A stretch of 64,000 nt of DNA. It comes from Bacteroidota bacterium (GTDB lineage: Bacteria; Bacteroidota; Bacteroidia; Bacteroidales; SZUA-534). The stretch spans positions 1 through 64,000 of the forward strand of contig QKGS01000007.1 in assembly GCA_003250355.1 (NCBI GenBank). The letters are read 5' to 3'. The position numbers were made by a program, and so were the translations under genes. Shown one piece after another: positions 53,776 to 61,828 of the stretch. The stretch's first letter is position 1; each line of letters starts with the position of its first letter. The notes under the pieces are model-generated. The model saw only the letters and a program-made list of their open reading frames with translations, was not told where the DNA came from and made no database searches.

Positions 53776-55147
53776 TATAAAACCACAATACGGCAAGGTG
53801 TTCATAGCCGGATTTGGCCCCGGCAATCCCGAACTGCTTACCATAAAAACAAGCAGATTATTAGATATAGCCGATATTATTTATCACGACGACCTGCTCG
53901 ATGCAGGGTATCTTGACCGGTTTAGTGCCGAAAAAGTATATGTTGGCAAACGAAAAGGGAGGCACAGTGCTAAACAGGACGAAATAAATTCGCTTTTGCT
54001 AAAATCGGCACAAGAGGGTAAAACTGTAGTGCGACTCAAAGGTGGCGACCCACTTATATTCGGAAGAGGTGCTGAAGAGTATTACTTTCTTACGGAAAAT
54101 GGAGTGGATGCCGAAATAGTACCCGGCATTACATCGGCTATTTCTGCCGCAGTCGATGCTATTGCACCGTTAACTTCACGCGGAACAAGTACATCGGTAG
54201 CATTTACCCTGGGGCACGATGCCCAAAACAACAAACTACCCAAGGCCGATACTCTAGTGTTTTATATGGGTGCAACAGAGCAAAAAAAATGGGCGAAACG
54301 CCTTATAAACGAAGGATGGGCTGCAAATACTCCTGTAGCTGCAGTACGCAACGCATCGCTACCAAATAAGGAAATTCGCAGGTATACACTTGAAAAACTG
54401 GTAAATGCCCAAGAGGTACTTCCTGCACCATGTATTGTTATAGTTGGGTACACTGCATCGGACAATGTAAAAGCTCATAACCGTAAATGGCTGTACACAG
54501 GCTCTGATATTAATAATTTTAAGGCAGAGGGAATTGTTATTCACAATCCGATGATTCAATTCTGCAAACTTAGCGACACAGCTATTCCCGACAATACAGT
54601 TAAAAGTCTGAACATATACGACAGAATTGTATTTGCATCGCCGGTGGCTGTGAAATTCTTTTTTTCAATACTGTTTAACAATGGTATAGATACAAGAAGC
54701 CTTGGTAATATTAAAATATCGTCGCTTGGTGTAGCTACTTCGGCAGAACTAAAGAAATACGGCTTGCTTGTAGAACCTGAAACTAAACATAATTCATCGC
54801 AGAAATTAATTGAAAAATTTGCTGCTAAAGGTATAGTTGATGAAAATATTATGATTCCCTGTTCAACAGAAGGATTTGACCAATTGCCGGCAGGGCTTAC
54901 CAATATTGGCAATAGTGTTGATGCTATTGCATTTTATGAAAATATACTGCCTACAAACGCTGTACAGCATAACTTAGCCGATTTTTATGGAGTGGTATTT
55001 ACTTCGCCAACTTCGGTGAAAAACTTTTTTAAGTTTTACGATAATATACCCGGAGAACTGGAAATAATAACACAGGGTAAATTTACGACTGAGCTGTTCA
55101 ATAAACTTGTAGTAAAGAGAGAGAGTAAGTACATTTATTTGGGGTAA
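53762..55147 (+). CDS. Uroporphyrinogen-III C-methyltransferase (CobA) fused to uroporphyrinogen-III synthase (HemD)
   Basis: A 461-residue bifunctional protein. Residues about 10-245 are the SAM-dependent methyltransferase (FIAGFGPGNPELLTIKTSRL, VRLKGGDPLIFGRG, VPGITSAISA). Residues about 250-461 resemble HemD (YDRIVFASPVAVKFFF, GVVFTSPTSVKNFFKFY). Together with the preceding gene it gives the path from hydroxymethylbilane through uroporphyrinogen III to siroheme. It overlaps the preceding gene by 14 bases. The HemD half is divergent, as usual for that family. Confidence 0.9.
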   Translation: MQTNNIKPQYGKVFIAGFGPGNPELLTIKTSRLLDIADIIYHDDLLDAGYLDRFSAEKVYVGKRKGRHSAKQDEINSLLLKSAQEGKTVVRLKGGDPLIFGRGAEEYYFLTENGVDAEIVPGITSAISAAVDAIAPLTSRGTSTSVAFTLGHDAQNNKLPKADTLVFYMGATEQKKWAKRLINEGWAANTPVAAVRNASLPNKEIRRYTLEKLVNAQEVLPAPCIVIVGYTASDNVKAHNRKWLYTGSDINNFKAEGIVIHNPMIQFCKLSDTAIPDNTVKSLNIYDRIVFASPVAVKFFFSILFNNGIDTRSLGNIKISSLGVATSAELKKYGLLVEPETKHNSSQKLIEKFAAKGIVDENIMIPCSTEGFDQLPAGLTNIGNSVDAIAFYENILPTNAVQHNLADFYGVVFTSPTSVKNFFKFYDNIPGELEIITQGKFTTELFNKLVVKRESKYIYLG

Positions 55148-55175
55148 AAATGTAATCAAAATGGTGATACTTGAA

Positions 55176-55208
55176 AAGGTTGATGGCGGCGTTGCCGCCA
55201 TCAACCTT
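55176..55208. terminator. Perfect 15-bp stem-loop after the siroheme genes
   Basis: AAGGTTGATGGCGGC (55176-55190) pairs perfectly with GCCGCCATCAACCTT (55194-55208) around a 3-base loop. No T tract follows, so it may be a terminator, a stabiliser or an extragenic palindrome. Confidence 0.65.
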
Positions 55209-55232
55209 ACCCCTGATATTATAAAGCAGGCA

Positions 55233-55330
55233 GTCATTCCGACCATCGGGAGGAATCTCAACTGTCAATAAATGAGAGATTTGAAAAAATAAGTCATTGG
55301 TAGCGTAATGGAATGAAGCGAAGAATCTAC
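55233..55330. repeat. Extragenic repeat of the GTCATTCCGA...GGAATCTC type
   Basis: GTCATTCCGACCATCGGGAG followed by GAATCTC (55233-55259) resembles the GTCATTGCGAG...GCAATCT extragenic repeat common in many bacteria. A degraded partner (AATGGAATGAAGCGAAGAAT, 55307-55326) follows. Confidence 0.6.
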
Positions 55331-55417
55331 TTGTGGTTAATAACCGGACACTAATGATTCAATATCTATTACATTTGCTAAATTTTTCGCCTTACGTATC
55401 TTGTGAGTAAGCTGGCG

Positions 55418-56155
55418 CTAATACATTGATAATCCCGATGATTCACTAACAATTAGCCATTTTTTATTTGTCAATCTCCATTCTGATAAATATTCACCGC
55501 CTATCGATTCTCCCGAAAGTAACGTTGCTCTCCATTTGCCTTTTTCAACCGCAATAGAATCACATACACTAATACTAGTTGCAGTAATCTCAGTAAATTT
55601 ATACTTAGTTGCTTCTGCACCATAGTAATTTCTAATAAACTCTTTACCACAACCTCTAGCAACAAGACATGCATCGTCTCTGTATAGATTCACCAAAGAA
55701 TTTATATCACCAGCATTAAATAATTGCAAGAAATCTGAATTTGTATTTTGAATTATTTTCTCGACTTTAGAATTCGATTGACCTAAAGTTATATTTGTTA
55801 TTGACGAAATCCCAAATATAACAGCAAATAATGCCACGGATAAAATTGATACTTTTTTCATTGTGTTTGTTTTTAAATTAAATAAATCAATAATGTTTAT
55901 GTAAAATTGCTCGAGCCATTTTTTAAACCACTTTTTATCAGTCTCTTTCGGAGAATTAAAAGTGTTTTCAAAATCCAATTCCAAAACTTTAAGAATCAAC
56001 TTAATTGTGTAAATTCTGGGATTTACCTCTCCAGCCTCAATACGTTGAAGTGTTCGTACACTTAGATTACATTTATCAACAATATCTTCTTGAGTAAATC
56101 CTTTTGATTTTCTGAAATCTGCAATCTTTTTCCCTAGTTCTGGTTGTTGAATCAT
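55418..56155 (-). CDS. XRE-family HTH protein with membrane helix and SnoaL/DUF4440-like domain
   Basis: A 245-residue protein. Residues about 1-65 are an XRE helix-turn-helix (GKKIADFRKSKGFTQEDIVD, LSVRTLQRIEAGEVNPR). One hydrophobic segment follows near residues 101-122 (ILSVALFAVIFGISSITNI), then a SnoaL-like domain (about 130-245; LFNAGDINSLVNLYRDDACL, EYLSEWRLTNKKWLIV). The order suggests a membrane-anchored regulator with an outside sensor. Alternatively, MKKVSILS at residue 99 could start a separate exported protein. I chose the Met at 56155; one at 56173 adds six residues. Confidence 0.8.
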   Translation of the reverse strand: MIQQPELGKKIADFRKSKGFTQEDIVDKCNLSVRTLQRIEAGEVNPRIYTIKLILKVLELDFENTFNSPKETDKKWFKKWLEQFYINIIDLFNLKTNTMKKVSILSVALFAVIFGISSITNITLGQSNSKVEKIIQNTNSDFLQLFNAGDINSLVNLYRDDACLVARGCGKEFIRNYYGAEATKYKFTEITATSISVCDSIAVEKGKWRATLLSGESIGGEYLSEWRLTNKKWLIVSESSGLSMY

Positions 56156-56260
56156 TTTGAAATTTTTTAGCAATTTTAAATTTTAAACTAAAAACAGTCC
56201 ACGAATTACTGTTGTTTTATACCTGTCATTTACCCGACATTTAGTTTATTTCATTGTTAT

Positions 56261-57319
56261 TCATATTATAATATTTGGATAATCCTTAATAATAGAGCTT
56301 ACTATTTTATGTCTTTCTATTTTTCCATTCGGAGTTCGGGGAAATTTATTAACAACAAACACCTCTTTGGGTTGATAATATTTTTCTACACAAGCCGATA
56401 TTTTTTGCAATATGCTGCAATCGTGTAGTTTTTCGCCTTCGACTACTAACACTACTTTTTCGCCAAGTTTAGCATCGGGTATCCCTGTTATACAAAACGG
56501 TTGTGTCAATAAGTGTGAAATAGCATTCTCAACATATTCGGGCGATACTTTCACCCCGCCTGAATTAATTATAAAATCTTTTCGCCCAATCCACTTAAAA
56601 GCACCATTATTACTTAGTTCAATAATATCGTTGGTAGCCATTTTAAAAATTTCCAATTCGGGATAATCAATTATGAGTTCACTATTAGTACCTTGAGATA
56701 TAGAAATATCACGGAGTGGAGTGAAATATTCAATCGAGATGGGTGATACTTTGCGTAAAGCTATATGCGACAAAGTTTCGGTCATGCCAAAAGTTTCGTA
56801 AGCCTCAATATTTTTTTGCTTAAGCAGCTCAACCAGCGAATTGTCAACTTTACCACCACCTATTATAAGCTTTTTCACTGTGTTCAAATCATCAATTGAG
56901 CTTTTTGCTTGCATAGGTATCATTGCTGTAAAATCTACCTGTTGGTTTAGTTCCTTTAATGGGTTTGCCGACGGTTCAATACAAATAAGGTTCATGCCCG
57001 AAACTATTGCCCTTACTATCATCATTTGCCCGGCTATATACTTAGCCGACATACAAAGCAAGGCTGTAGTTTTTTCATTCAACTCAAAATAGTCTACAGT
57101 TTTTTGAGCAGAAATAAAAAGTTTATGTTTATCTACAACTACCTTTTTGGGCTCACCGGTAGAACCCGATGTTTGAAGCTCTATTTGTGGTTCGTTGCTT
57201 ATTAATATTTCAATAAATTCAATAATACTCTGCCACCATTCCAAGTTGTTTTGGGATTTTAGATATGCAAAATTTGTCTGGGTAAGGTTTATTTTAATAC
57301 CGTTTAGTGTAATTTGCAA
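56261..57319 (-). CDS. menE: O-succinylbenzoate-CoA ligase
   Basis: A 352-residue AMP-forming acyl-CoA ligase. It has the phosphate loop TSGSTGEPKKVVV, TFGMTETLSH, WIGRKDFIINSGGVKVSPEY and the C-terminal catalytic Lys in PRTPNGKIERHK. It is shorter than E. coli MenE (about 450 residues), as in other Bacteroidota. It activates o-succinylbenzoate for MenB in menaquinone synthesis. It is last in the minus-strand men run. Confidence 0.9.
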   Translation of the reverse strand: MQITLNGIKINLTQTNFAYLKSQNNLEWWQSIIEFIEILISNEPQIELQTSGSTGEPKKVVVDKHKLFISAQKTVDYFELNEKTTALLCMSAKYIAGQMMIVRAIVSGMNLICIEPSANPLKELNQQVDFTAMIPMQAKSSIDDLNTVKKLIIGGGKVDNSLVELLKQKNIEAYETFGMTETLSHIALRKVSPISIEYFTPLRDISISQGTNSELIIDYPELEIFKMATNDIIELSNNGAFKWIGRKDFIINSGGVKVSPEYVENAISHLLTQPFCITGIPDAKLGEKVVLVVEGEKLHDCSILQKISACVEKYYQPKEVFVVNKFPRTPNGKIERHKIVSSIIKDYPNIII

Positions 57320-57388
57320 AGCTTGTTGGTTTTGAGGTATTTGTATGTGTTTATGCTATAAAAATCACGAATAACCATATATAACACG

Positions 57389-57880
57389 CTAAACCTCGGC
57401 AAATATTATCATATAGTTTTTACCAAACTTTTTGGCACATTTCGGACAATATGAATAGTGTATATAATAGTCTTTTGCTACTTTGCCTGTTTCAGATAAG
57501 TAAGTATTCATTTGCTTAATAAATTTTGGCACAGCATTGTAAGGCCCTTCAAAAACACGTGCAATATAATTACCCGACAACGATACATTATTTGCTCCTT
57601 CTACTTCTTTGGTAACGGCATAAAATATCTCAGACTTAAAAGACGATGGGTCATGAAATAGTACTAAGGCATCGGTAACATCGGGAATATTTACATCTGC
57701 TGCTACTGCCATTTCATACATTTTTGCCATTTTTTGTCCAATCATTGGGGGAAACGGTATATGAAAAAAAGTAGGTATGGTTTCTTTCATAAATAGTTTG
57801 TTATCCCAATTGTACTCTTTATTATCCCATTTTTCCACATTAAATTCCGGACAGCAATCGGTGTATACTTTTTTCATCAT
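57389..57880 (-). CDS. Conserved unknown protein inside the men operon, GyrI-like fold suspected
   Basis: A 163-residue protein starting YTDCCPEFNVEKWDNKEYNW and ending IHYSYCPKCAKKFGKNYMII. The CPKC pair could bind a metal. The middle (FKSEIFYAVTKEV, GNYIARVFEGPYNAVPKF) resembles the small-molecule-binding fold of GyrI/SOUL-type proteins. Similar proteins are sometimes labelled hydrolase without support. It lies between menC and menE with gaps of 35 and 69 bases, which suggests a link to menaquinone metabolism or only shared transcription. Confidence 0.75.
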   Translation of the reverse strand: MMKKVYTDCCPEFNVEKWDNKEYNWDNKLFMKETIPTFFHIPFPPMIGQKMAKMYEMAVAADVNIPDVTDALVLFHDPSSFKSEIFYAVTKEVEGANNVSLSGNYIARVFEGPYNAVPKFIKQMNTYLSETGKVAKDYYIHYSYCPKCAKKFGKNYMIIFAEV

Positions 57881-57915
57881 AATTATGAGTTAAGTTAATA
57901 ATTGAGTTATCAAAA

Positions 57916-58971
57916 TTAAACTATTCCGGTAATATCCCACCCACTATTTTGAGAATACCACAGTTCCTTTTTCCTTATTTCGAGAGGCGACTGAATATTA
58001 TTGGAAAAAACCTGTCCGGTACCCAACCCTTGTGGCATATTTGAGCCATTTACTGCTGTCCATTGGGCTATTGCATTTAACCCTATATTACCTTCAAGTG
58101 CCGATGTAACCCACCACCCAATATTGAGTTGTGTTGCAAGTTGTGCCCAATCGTCGGTTGCCACTAAGCCACCAATTAACGATGGCTTTATAACTATATA
58201 CTGAGGCTTTATAACATTAAGCATCAGCATTTGGCGGTTAGTATCTTCTATACCAATTAGCTCTTCGTCTAAAGCTATCGGCAATGGTGTTTTACTACAC
58301 AATTTTGCCATAGCATACCACTGCCCATGCTTTATTGGTTGCTCAATTGAATGAACATGAAATTTTGCCAATTCTGACATTCGTTCCAAAGCATTCTCTG
58401 TTGTAAATGCTCCATTGGCATCGACCCTAATTTCTAATGTTTGGGCAGAATACTCTTTTCGTATATATTTCAACAACGAAAGTTCTTGTTCAAAGTCAAT
58501 AGCACCAACTTTAATTTTTATACAGGTAAATCCTTGTTCAATTTTCTCTTTAATCCGTTCAAGCATAGTTTCATGCTCACCCATCCACACTAGCCCGTTT
58601 ATAGTAATTCTTTTTTTACCTGAAGTAAATTCTGATGGATACAGTATTCTGTTTCCACTGTTCTTTAAGTCGAGCAATGCTGTTTCTAATCCAAAACGAA
58701 CAGCCGGAAAACCTTTCAAACTATCTTCGGTATTATTTGTAAACAAATGTGGATTTTTACAAATGTCGTTAAGCTTATGCTCAATTTTTTCGGGTGTTTC
58801 GGGCGACAAACCCGGCAATATCGAAACCTCTCCAATACCAAATATATCTTGATTGTTGCTGTCGCTCACTTTTATAAACCACGACTGCTTCTGTGTTAAT
58901 ACTCCGCGCGATGTACCACCGGGGAAGTTGAAATAAAATGTATATGGTGTATATGAAATATTCATTGACAT
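57916..58971 (-). CDS. menC: O-succinylbenzoate synthase
   Basis: A 351-residue enolase-superfamily enzyme. It has CIKIKVGAIDFEQEL with the catalytic Lys pair, EIRVDANGAF (metal Asp), HSIEQPIKHG (metal Glu) and PIALDEELIG (metal Asp/Glu). It dehydrates SHCHC to o-succinylbenzoate. A Met two codons in is an alternative start. It lies 34 bases downstream of menA. Confidence 0.93.
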   Translation of the reverse strand: MSMNISYTPYTFYFNFPGGTSRGVLTQKQSWFIKVSDSNNQDIFGIGEVSILPGLSPETPEKIEHKLNDICKNPHLFTNNTEDSLKGFPAVRFGLETALLDLKNSGNRILYPSEFTSGKKRITINGLVWMGEHETMLERIKEKIEQGFTCIKIKVGAIDFEQELSLLKYIRKEYSAQTLEIRVDANGAFTTENALERMSELAKFHVHSIEQPIKHGQWYAMAKLCSKTPLPIALDEELIGIEDTNRQMLMLNVIKPQYIVIKPSLIGGLVATDDWAQLATQLNIGWWVTSALEGNIGLNAIAQWTAVNGSNMPQGLGTGQVFSNNIQSPLEIRKKELWYSQNSGWDITGIV

Positions 58972-59005
58972 TGTTCTATTGTTTAATGAGGTTCAAAATT
59001 GGTGT

Positions 59006-59908
59006 TTAGCAAAATTTAAACATAAAAACTAAACATATAGTTAATGACAATATAAATGTAAATATCGCTAATCGCTTTAGTTCGGGGTCGAGCTTAACGG
59101 GTTCTTTGGTTATTAATACTTTTGTTAAATGAATAAACAGTAGGATATATGGCAAAACAACCAACCAACTAAATATTTGTTTTGTTACAAAAAACAAAAC
59201 AGATAAAGCTATTGACGATAGTATTAAAACAGTATGATACACTTTACCTCCGGTAAAACCTATTTTCACAATCAGGGTATTTTTGCCACATAGTTTGTCA
59301 TTTTTGAAATCGCGCATATTGTTGATATTCAGCACCCCGGAACTTAACAGGCCTATTGCTGTGGCAGGTAGTAGCATTGTGTAATCAATATTGAATGTGT
59401 GTAGAAAATAAACCCCGCAAACAGCAACCGGACCAAAGAATATGAATACAACAATATCGCCGAACCCTTTGTATCCGAAATTACTTTTTCCAACAGTGTA
59501 TTTAAGTGCAGCAACTATTCCCAGCAGACCTGTTAAAAAATAGAGCAGCATTTTAACCGATGCACCATCGAAAGCAACTAAAAGTAATGATATACCAAAA
59601 GCAAATGATAATAGCGCAAATAAAATAATAGCTTTTTTCATTGACTTAACCGATATTGACCCGCTTTGAACTGTTCTTTTGGGTCCTATGCGATTATCGT
59701 TATCGATACCGTTTTTAAAATCGCCATAGTCATTTGCCAAATTTGAGAGTATTTGTAATAGAAACGTAGTAACTAGAGCAAGTATAAACACAATTACACT
59801 AAACTTACCATAATTGTAAGCAACAGCACTACCAAGCATAATGCCCGAAGCAGCAAGCGGTAAAGTACGTAAGCGAAAGGCTTTTATCCAATTATTCATT
59901 AATAACAA
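59006..59908 (-). CDS. menA: 1,4-dihydroxy-2-naphthoate polyprenyltransferase
   Basis: A 300-residue UbiA-family membrane protein with eight or nine helices. The prenyl-diphosphate site is NLANDYGDFKNGIDNDN (first Asp-rich motif) and MRDFKNDKLCGKNTL (second). FRLRTLPLAASGIMLGSAVA is the usual MenA N-terminus. The Met at 59899 (MNNWIKAFR) fits better than the first Met. It attaches the isoprenoid tail to DHNA. Confidence 0.93.
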   Translation of the reverse strand: MLLMNNWIKAFRLRTLPLAASGIMLGSAVAYNYGKFSVIVFILALVTTFLLQILSNLANDYGDFKNGIDNDNRIGPKRTVQSGSISVKSMKKAIILFALLSFAFGISLLLVAFDGASVKMLLYFLTGLLGIVAALKYTVGKSNFGYKGFGDIVVFIFFGPVAVCGVYFLHTFNIDYTMLLPATAIGLLSSGVLNINNMRDFKNDKLCGKNTLIVKIGFTGGKVYHTVLILSSIALSVLFFVTKQIFSWLVVLPYILLFIHLTKVLITKEPVKLDPELKRLAIFTFILSLTICLVFMFKFC

Positions 59909-59950
59909 AGTTCCTTATGTCAAACAATCGCAAGTCTTATATAGTGCTAG

Positions 59951-60769
59951 TTACGGCAAACGGCGGTATTTACTAAAGTCGGGTTTGCGTTTTTCGAGGA
60001 ATGCTTGTTTTCCTTCCTGCGCTTCGTCGGTAAAGTAATAAAGCATGGTTGCGTTTCCTGAAAGTTCCTGAATGCCGGCTTGTCCATCGAGTTCGGCGTT
60101 TAATCCGGCCTTAATCATACGAAGGGCAATTGGCGAATGTTCAAGCATTTTTTTGCACCATTCTACGGTTTCGTCTTCAAGCTTTTCCAGTGGAACTACT
60201 GTATTTACAAGTCCCATTTCCAAAGCTTCGGCAGCCGAATACTGACGGCAAAGAAACCATATTTCGCGAGCCTTTTTTTGCCCCACAATACGTGCCAAAT
60301 ACGATGAACCGAATCCACCGTCGAAACTCCCAACACGCGGCCCTGTTTGCCCAAATATTGCATTGTCTGAAGCTATTGATAAGTCGCACATTACATGAAG
60401 TACGTGTCCGCCTCCTATTGCATAGCCGTTAACCATAGCTACCACAGGTTTGGGTATTGAACGTATTTGCTTTTGTACATCAAGAATGTTTAAACGTGGT
60501 ACACCATCGCGGCCTACGTAACCGGCACGTCCTTTTACATTTTGGTCGCCACCGCTGCAAAATGCTTTATCGCCTTCACCGGTTAATACTACTACACCTA
60601 TGTTTTCATCTTCGCGACATATTGCCATAGCATCGGAAAGTTCTTTAGTTGTTTCGGGGCGAAATGCGTTGCGTACCTCAGGGCGGTTTATGGTTATTTT
60701 TGCTATACCTTCGAAAAACTCAAATTTTATATCTTCGTATTCTTTTATTGTTGTCCAGTTTCTGCTCAT
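59951..60769 (-). CDS. menB: 1,4-dihydroxy-2-naphthoyl-CoA synthase
   Basis: A 272-residue crotonase-family enzyme with the MenB-specific pattern: [55 protein letters not shown] and [17 protein letters not shown]. It closes the naphthoate ring on o-succinylbenzoyl-CoA. It is the first men gene in this run. menD and menF are not in the window. Confidence 0.96.
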   Translation of the reverse strand: MSRNWTTIKEYEDIKFEFFEGIAKITINRPEVRNAFRPETTKELSDAMAICREDENIGVVVLTGEGDKAFCSGGDQNVKGRAGYVGRDGVPRLNILDVQKQIRSIPKPVVAMVNGYAIGGGHVLHVMCDLSIASDNAIFGQTGPRVGSFDGGFGSSYLARIVGQKKAREIWFLCRQYSAAEALEMGLVNTVVPLEKLEDETVEWCKKMLEHSPIALRMIKAGLNAELDGQAGIQELSGNATMLYYFTDEAQEGKQAFLEKRKPDFSKYRRLP

Positions 60770-60839
60770 TATTATAAATTTTTAGAAAGCGCAAAATAAA
60801 TGATTGTAATTGAAATCAACCATAAAAAACATAAAAAAG

Positions 60840-61826
60840 CTAAATTTCGGGGCAAGGAATCATTTTATATTTCTTTTTAACCCGTCCGGGAGCTTGGAAA
60901 GTATAAATAATGCTTATTTCATGGCTACCACCTGTTTGTGAAATCAGTTTTCCTAAAGTCATGTCGTAAGAGTAACTGAATGTAAAGCTGTAATACTTTA
61001 ATCCTCCAAGGAAAGTAAGAGCATCGGCCGAAAAATATTTATTAACAAGCGGAATGCCTCTATACCATACACCAACAATAAAAGGCAGTCGGTTATAGTA
61101 TCCTCCAATATTGAGCTGGTGAGTATACGATTGATAGTAATACTGAAAAGCAGCCTGTAAATACTCATTATTCTTATCGCGTATGCGTTTGCTGAGCGAG
61201 TATTTGTATCCTCCAAAAAGCGATGCTCTTATATTCAAATACCTAAAATCGTTACGCAATACAGGTGATAAGTTCATTAAATGATCAATATTGTAACCTA
61301 CCCAAAATTTTTTATGATAAAATAAACCCGACATAGTAAAATCGGCATGGCGTACCCTGTCTTCGGGCAACACATCGGATGTTGCACCTATATATTGTCC
61401 GTTGTAATACTGATCGGCAAATGTTATGCGTGAATAATCGGTAAACCTGTCGTGATAATATGCTGCTAACCCGGGTTGGAATACAAGGTTATTTGTAATG
61501 TTAATTTTATACGAATATGCCAAACCTATATTGGTGGTTACAAGTTTACCCTGTCCGGCATTTTCGCTATTAGCATATAATCCGAAACCACTCTTAAACG
61601 GTTCTAAATAATAATCGAATGAGAATGAATATGTAATAAAATTACCCGGAATCTTAGGCCATTGGTCTCTAAAATTAACTACTGCACGCGGTTCTCCGGC
61701 TCCTCCGGCAAATGAAGGTGCAAGATACAATGGGTTTGCATAAAATTGCGAAAAATGCAAATCCTGAGCACTAATGGTTTTCACTAGTCCTATTAAGAAT
61801 AATAATATGATAAGTAACTTATGCAA
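60840..61826 (-). CDS. PorP/SprF-family type IX secretion outer-membrane protein
   Basis: A 328-residue beta-barrel protein with a signal peptide (about 1-20, ISAQDLHFSQFYANPLYLAP at the cleavage area). DLHFSQFYANPLYLAPSFAG is the family hallmark. Aromatic beta strands fill the rest. PorP/SprF proteins pair with large C-terminal-domain proteins that they anchor at the surface. The upstream gene (61829-64000) is exactly such a protein and ends two bases before this ATG. Confidence 0.92.
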   Translation of the reverse strand: MHKLLIILLFLIGLVKTISAQDLHFSQFYANPLYLAPSFAGGAGEPRAVVNFRDQWPKIPGNFITYSFSFDYYLEPFKSGFGLYANSENAGQGKLVTTNIGLAYSYKINITNNLVFQPGLAAYYHDRFTDYSRITFADQYYNGQYIGATSDVLPEDRVRHADFTMSGLFYHKKFWVGYNIDHLMNLSPVLRNDFRYLNIRASLFGGYKYSLSKRIRDKNNEYLQAAFQYYYQSYTHQLNIGGYYNRLPFIVGVWYRGIPLVNKYFSADALTFLGGLKYYSFTFSYSYDMTLGKLISQTGGSHEISIIYTFQAPGRVKKKYKMIPCPEI

Positions 61827-61828
61827 TT

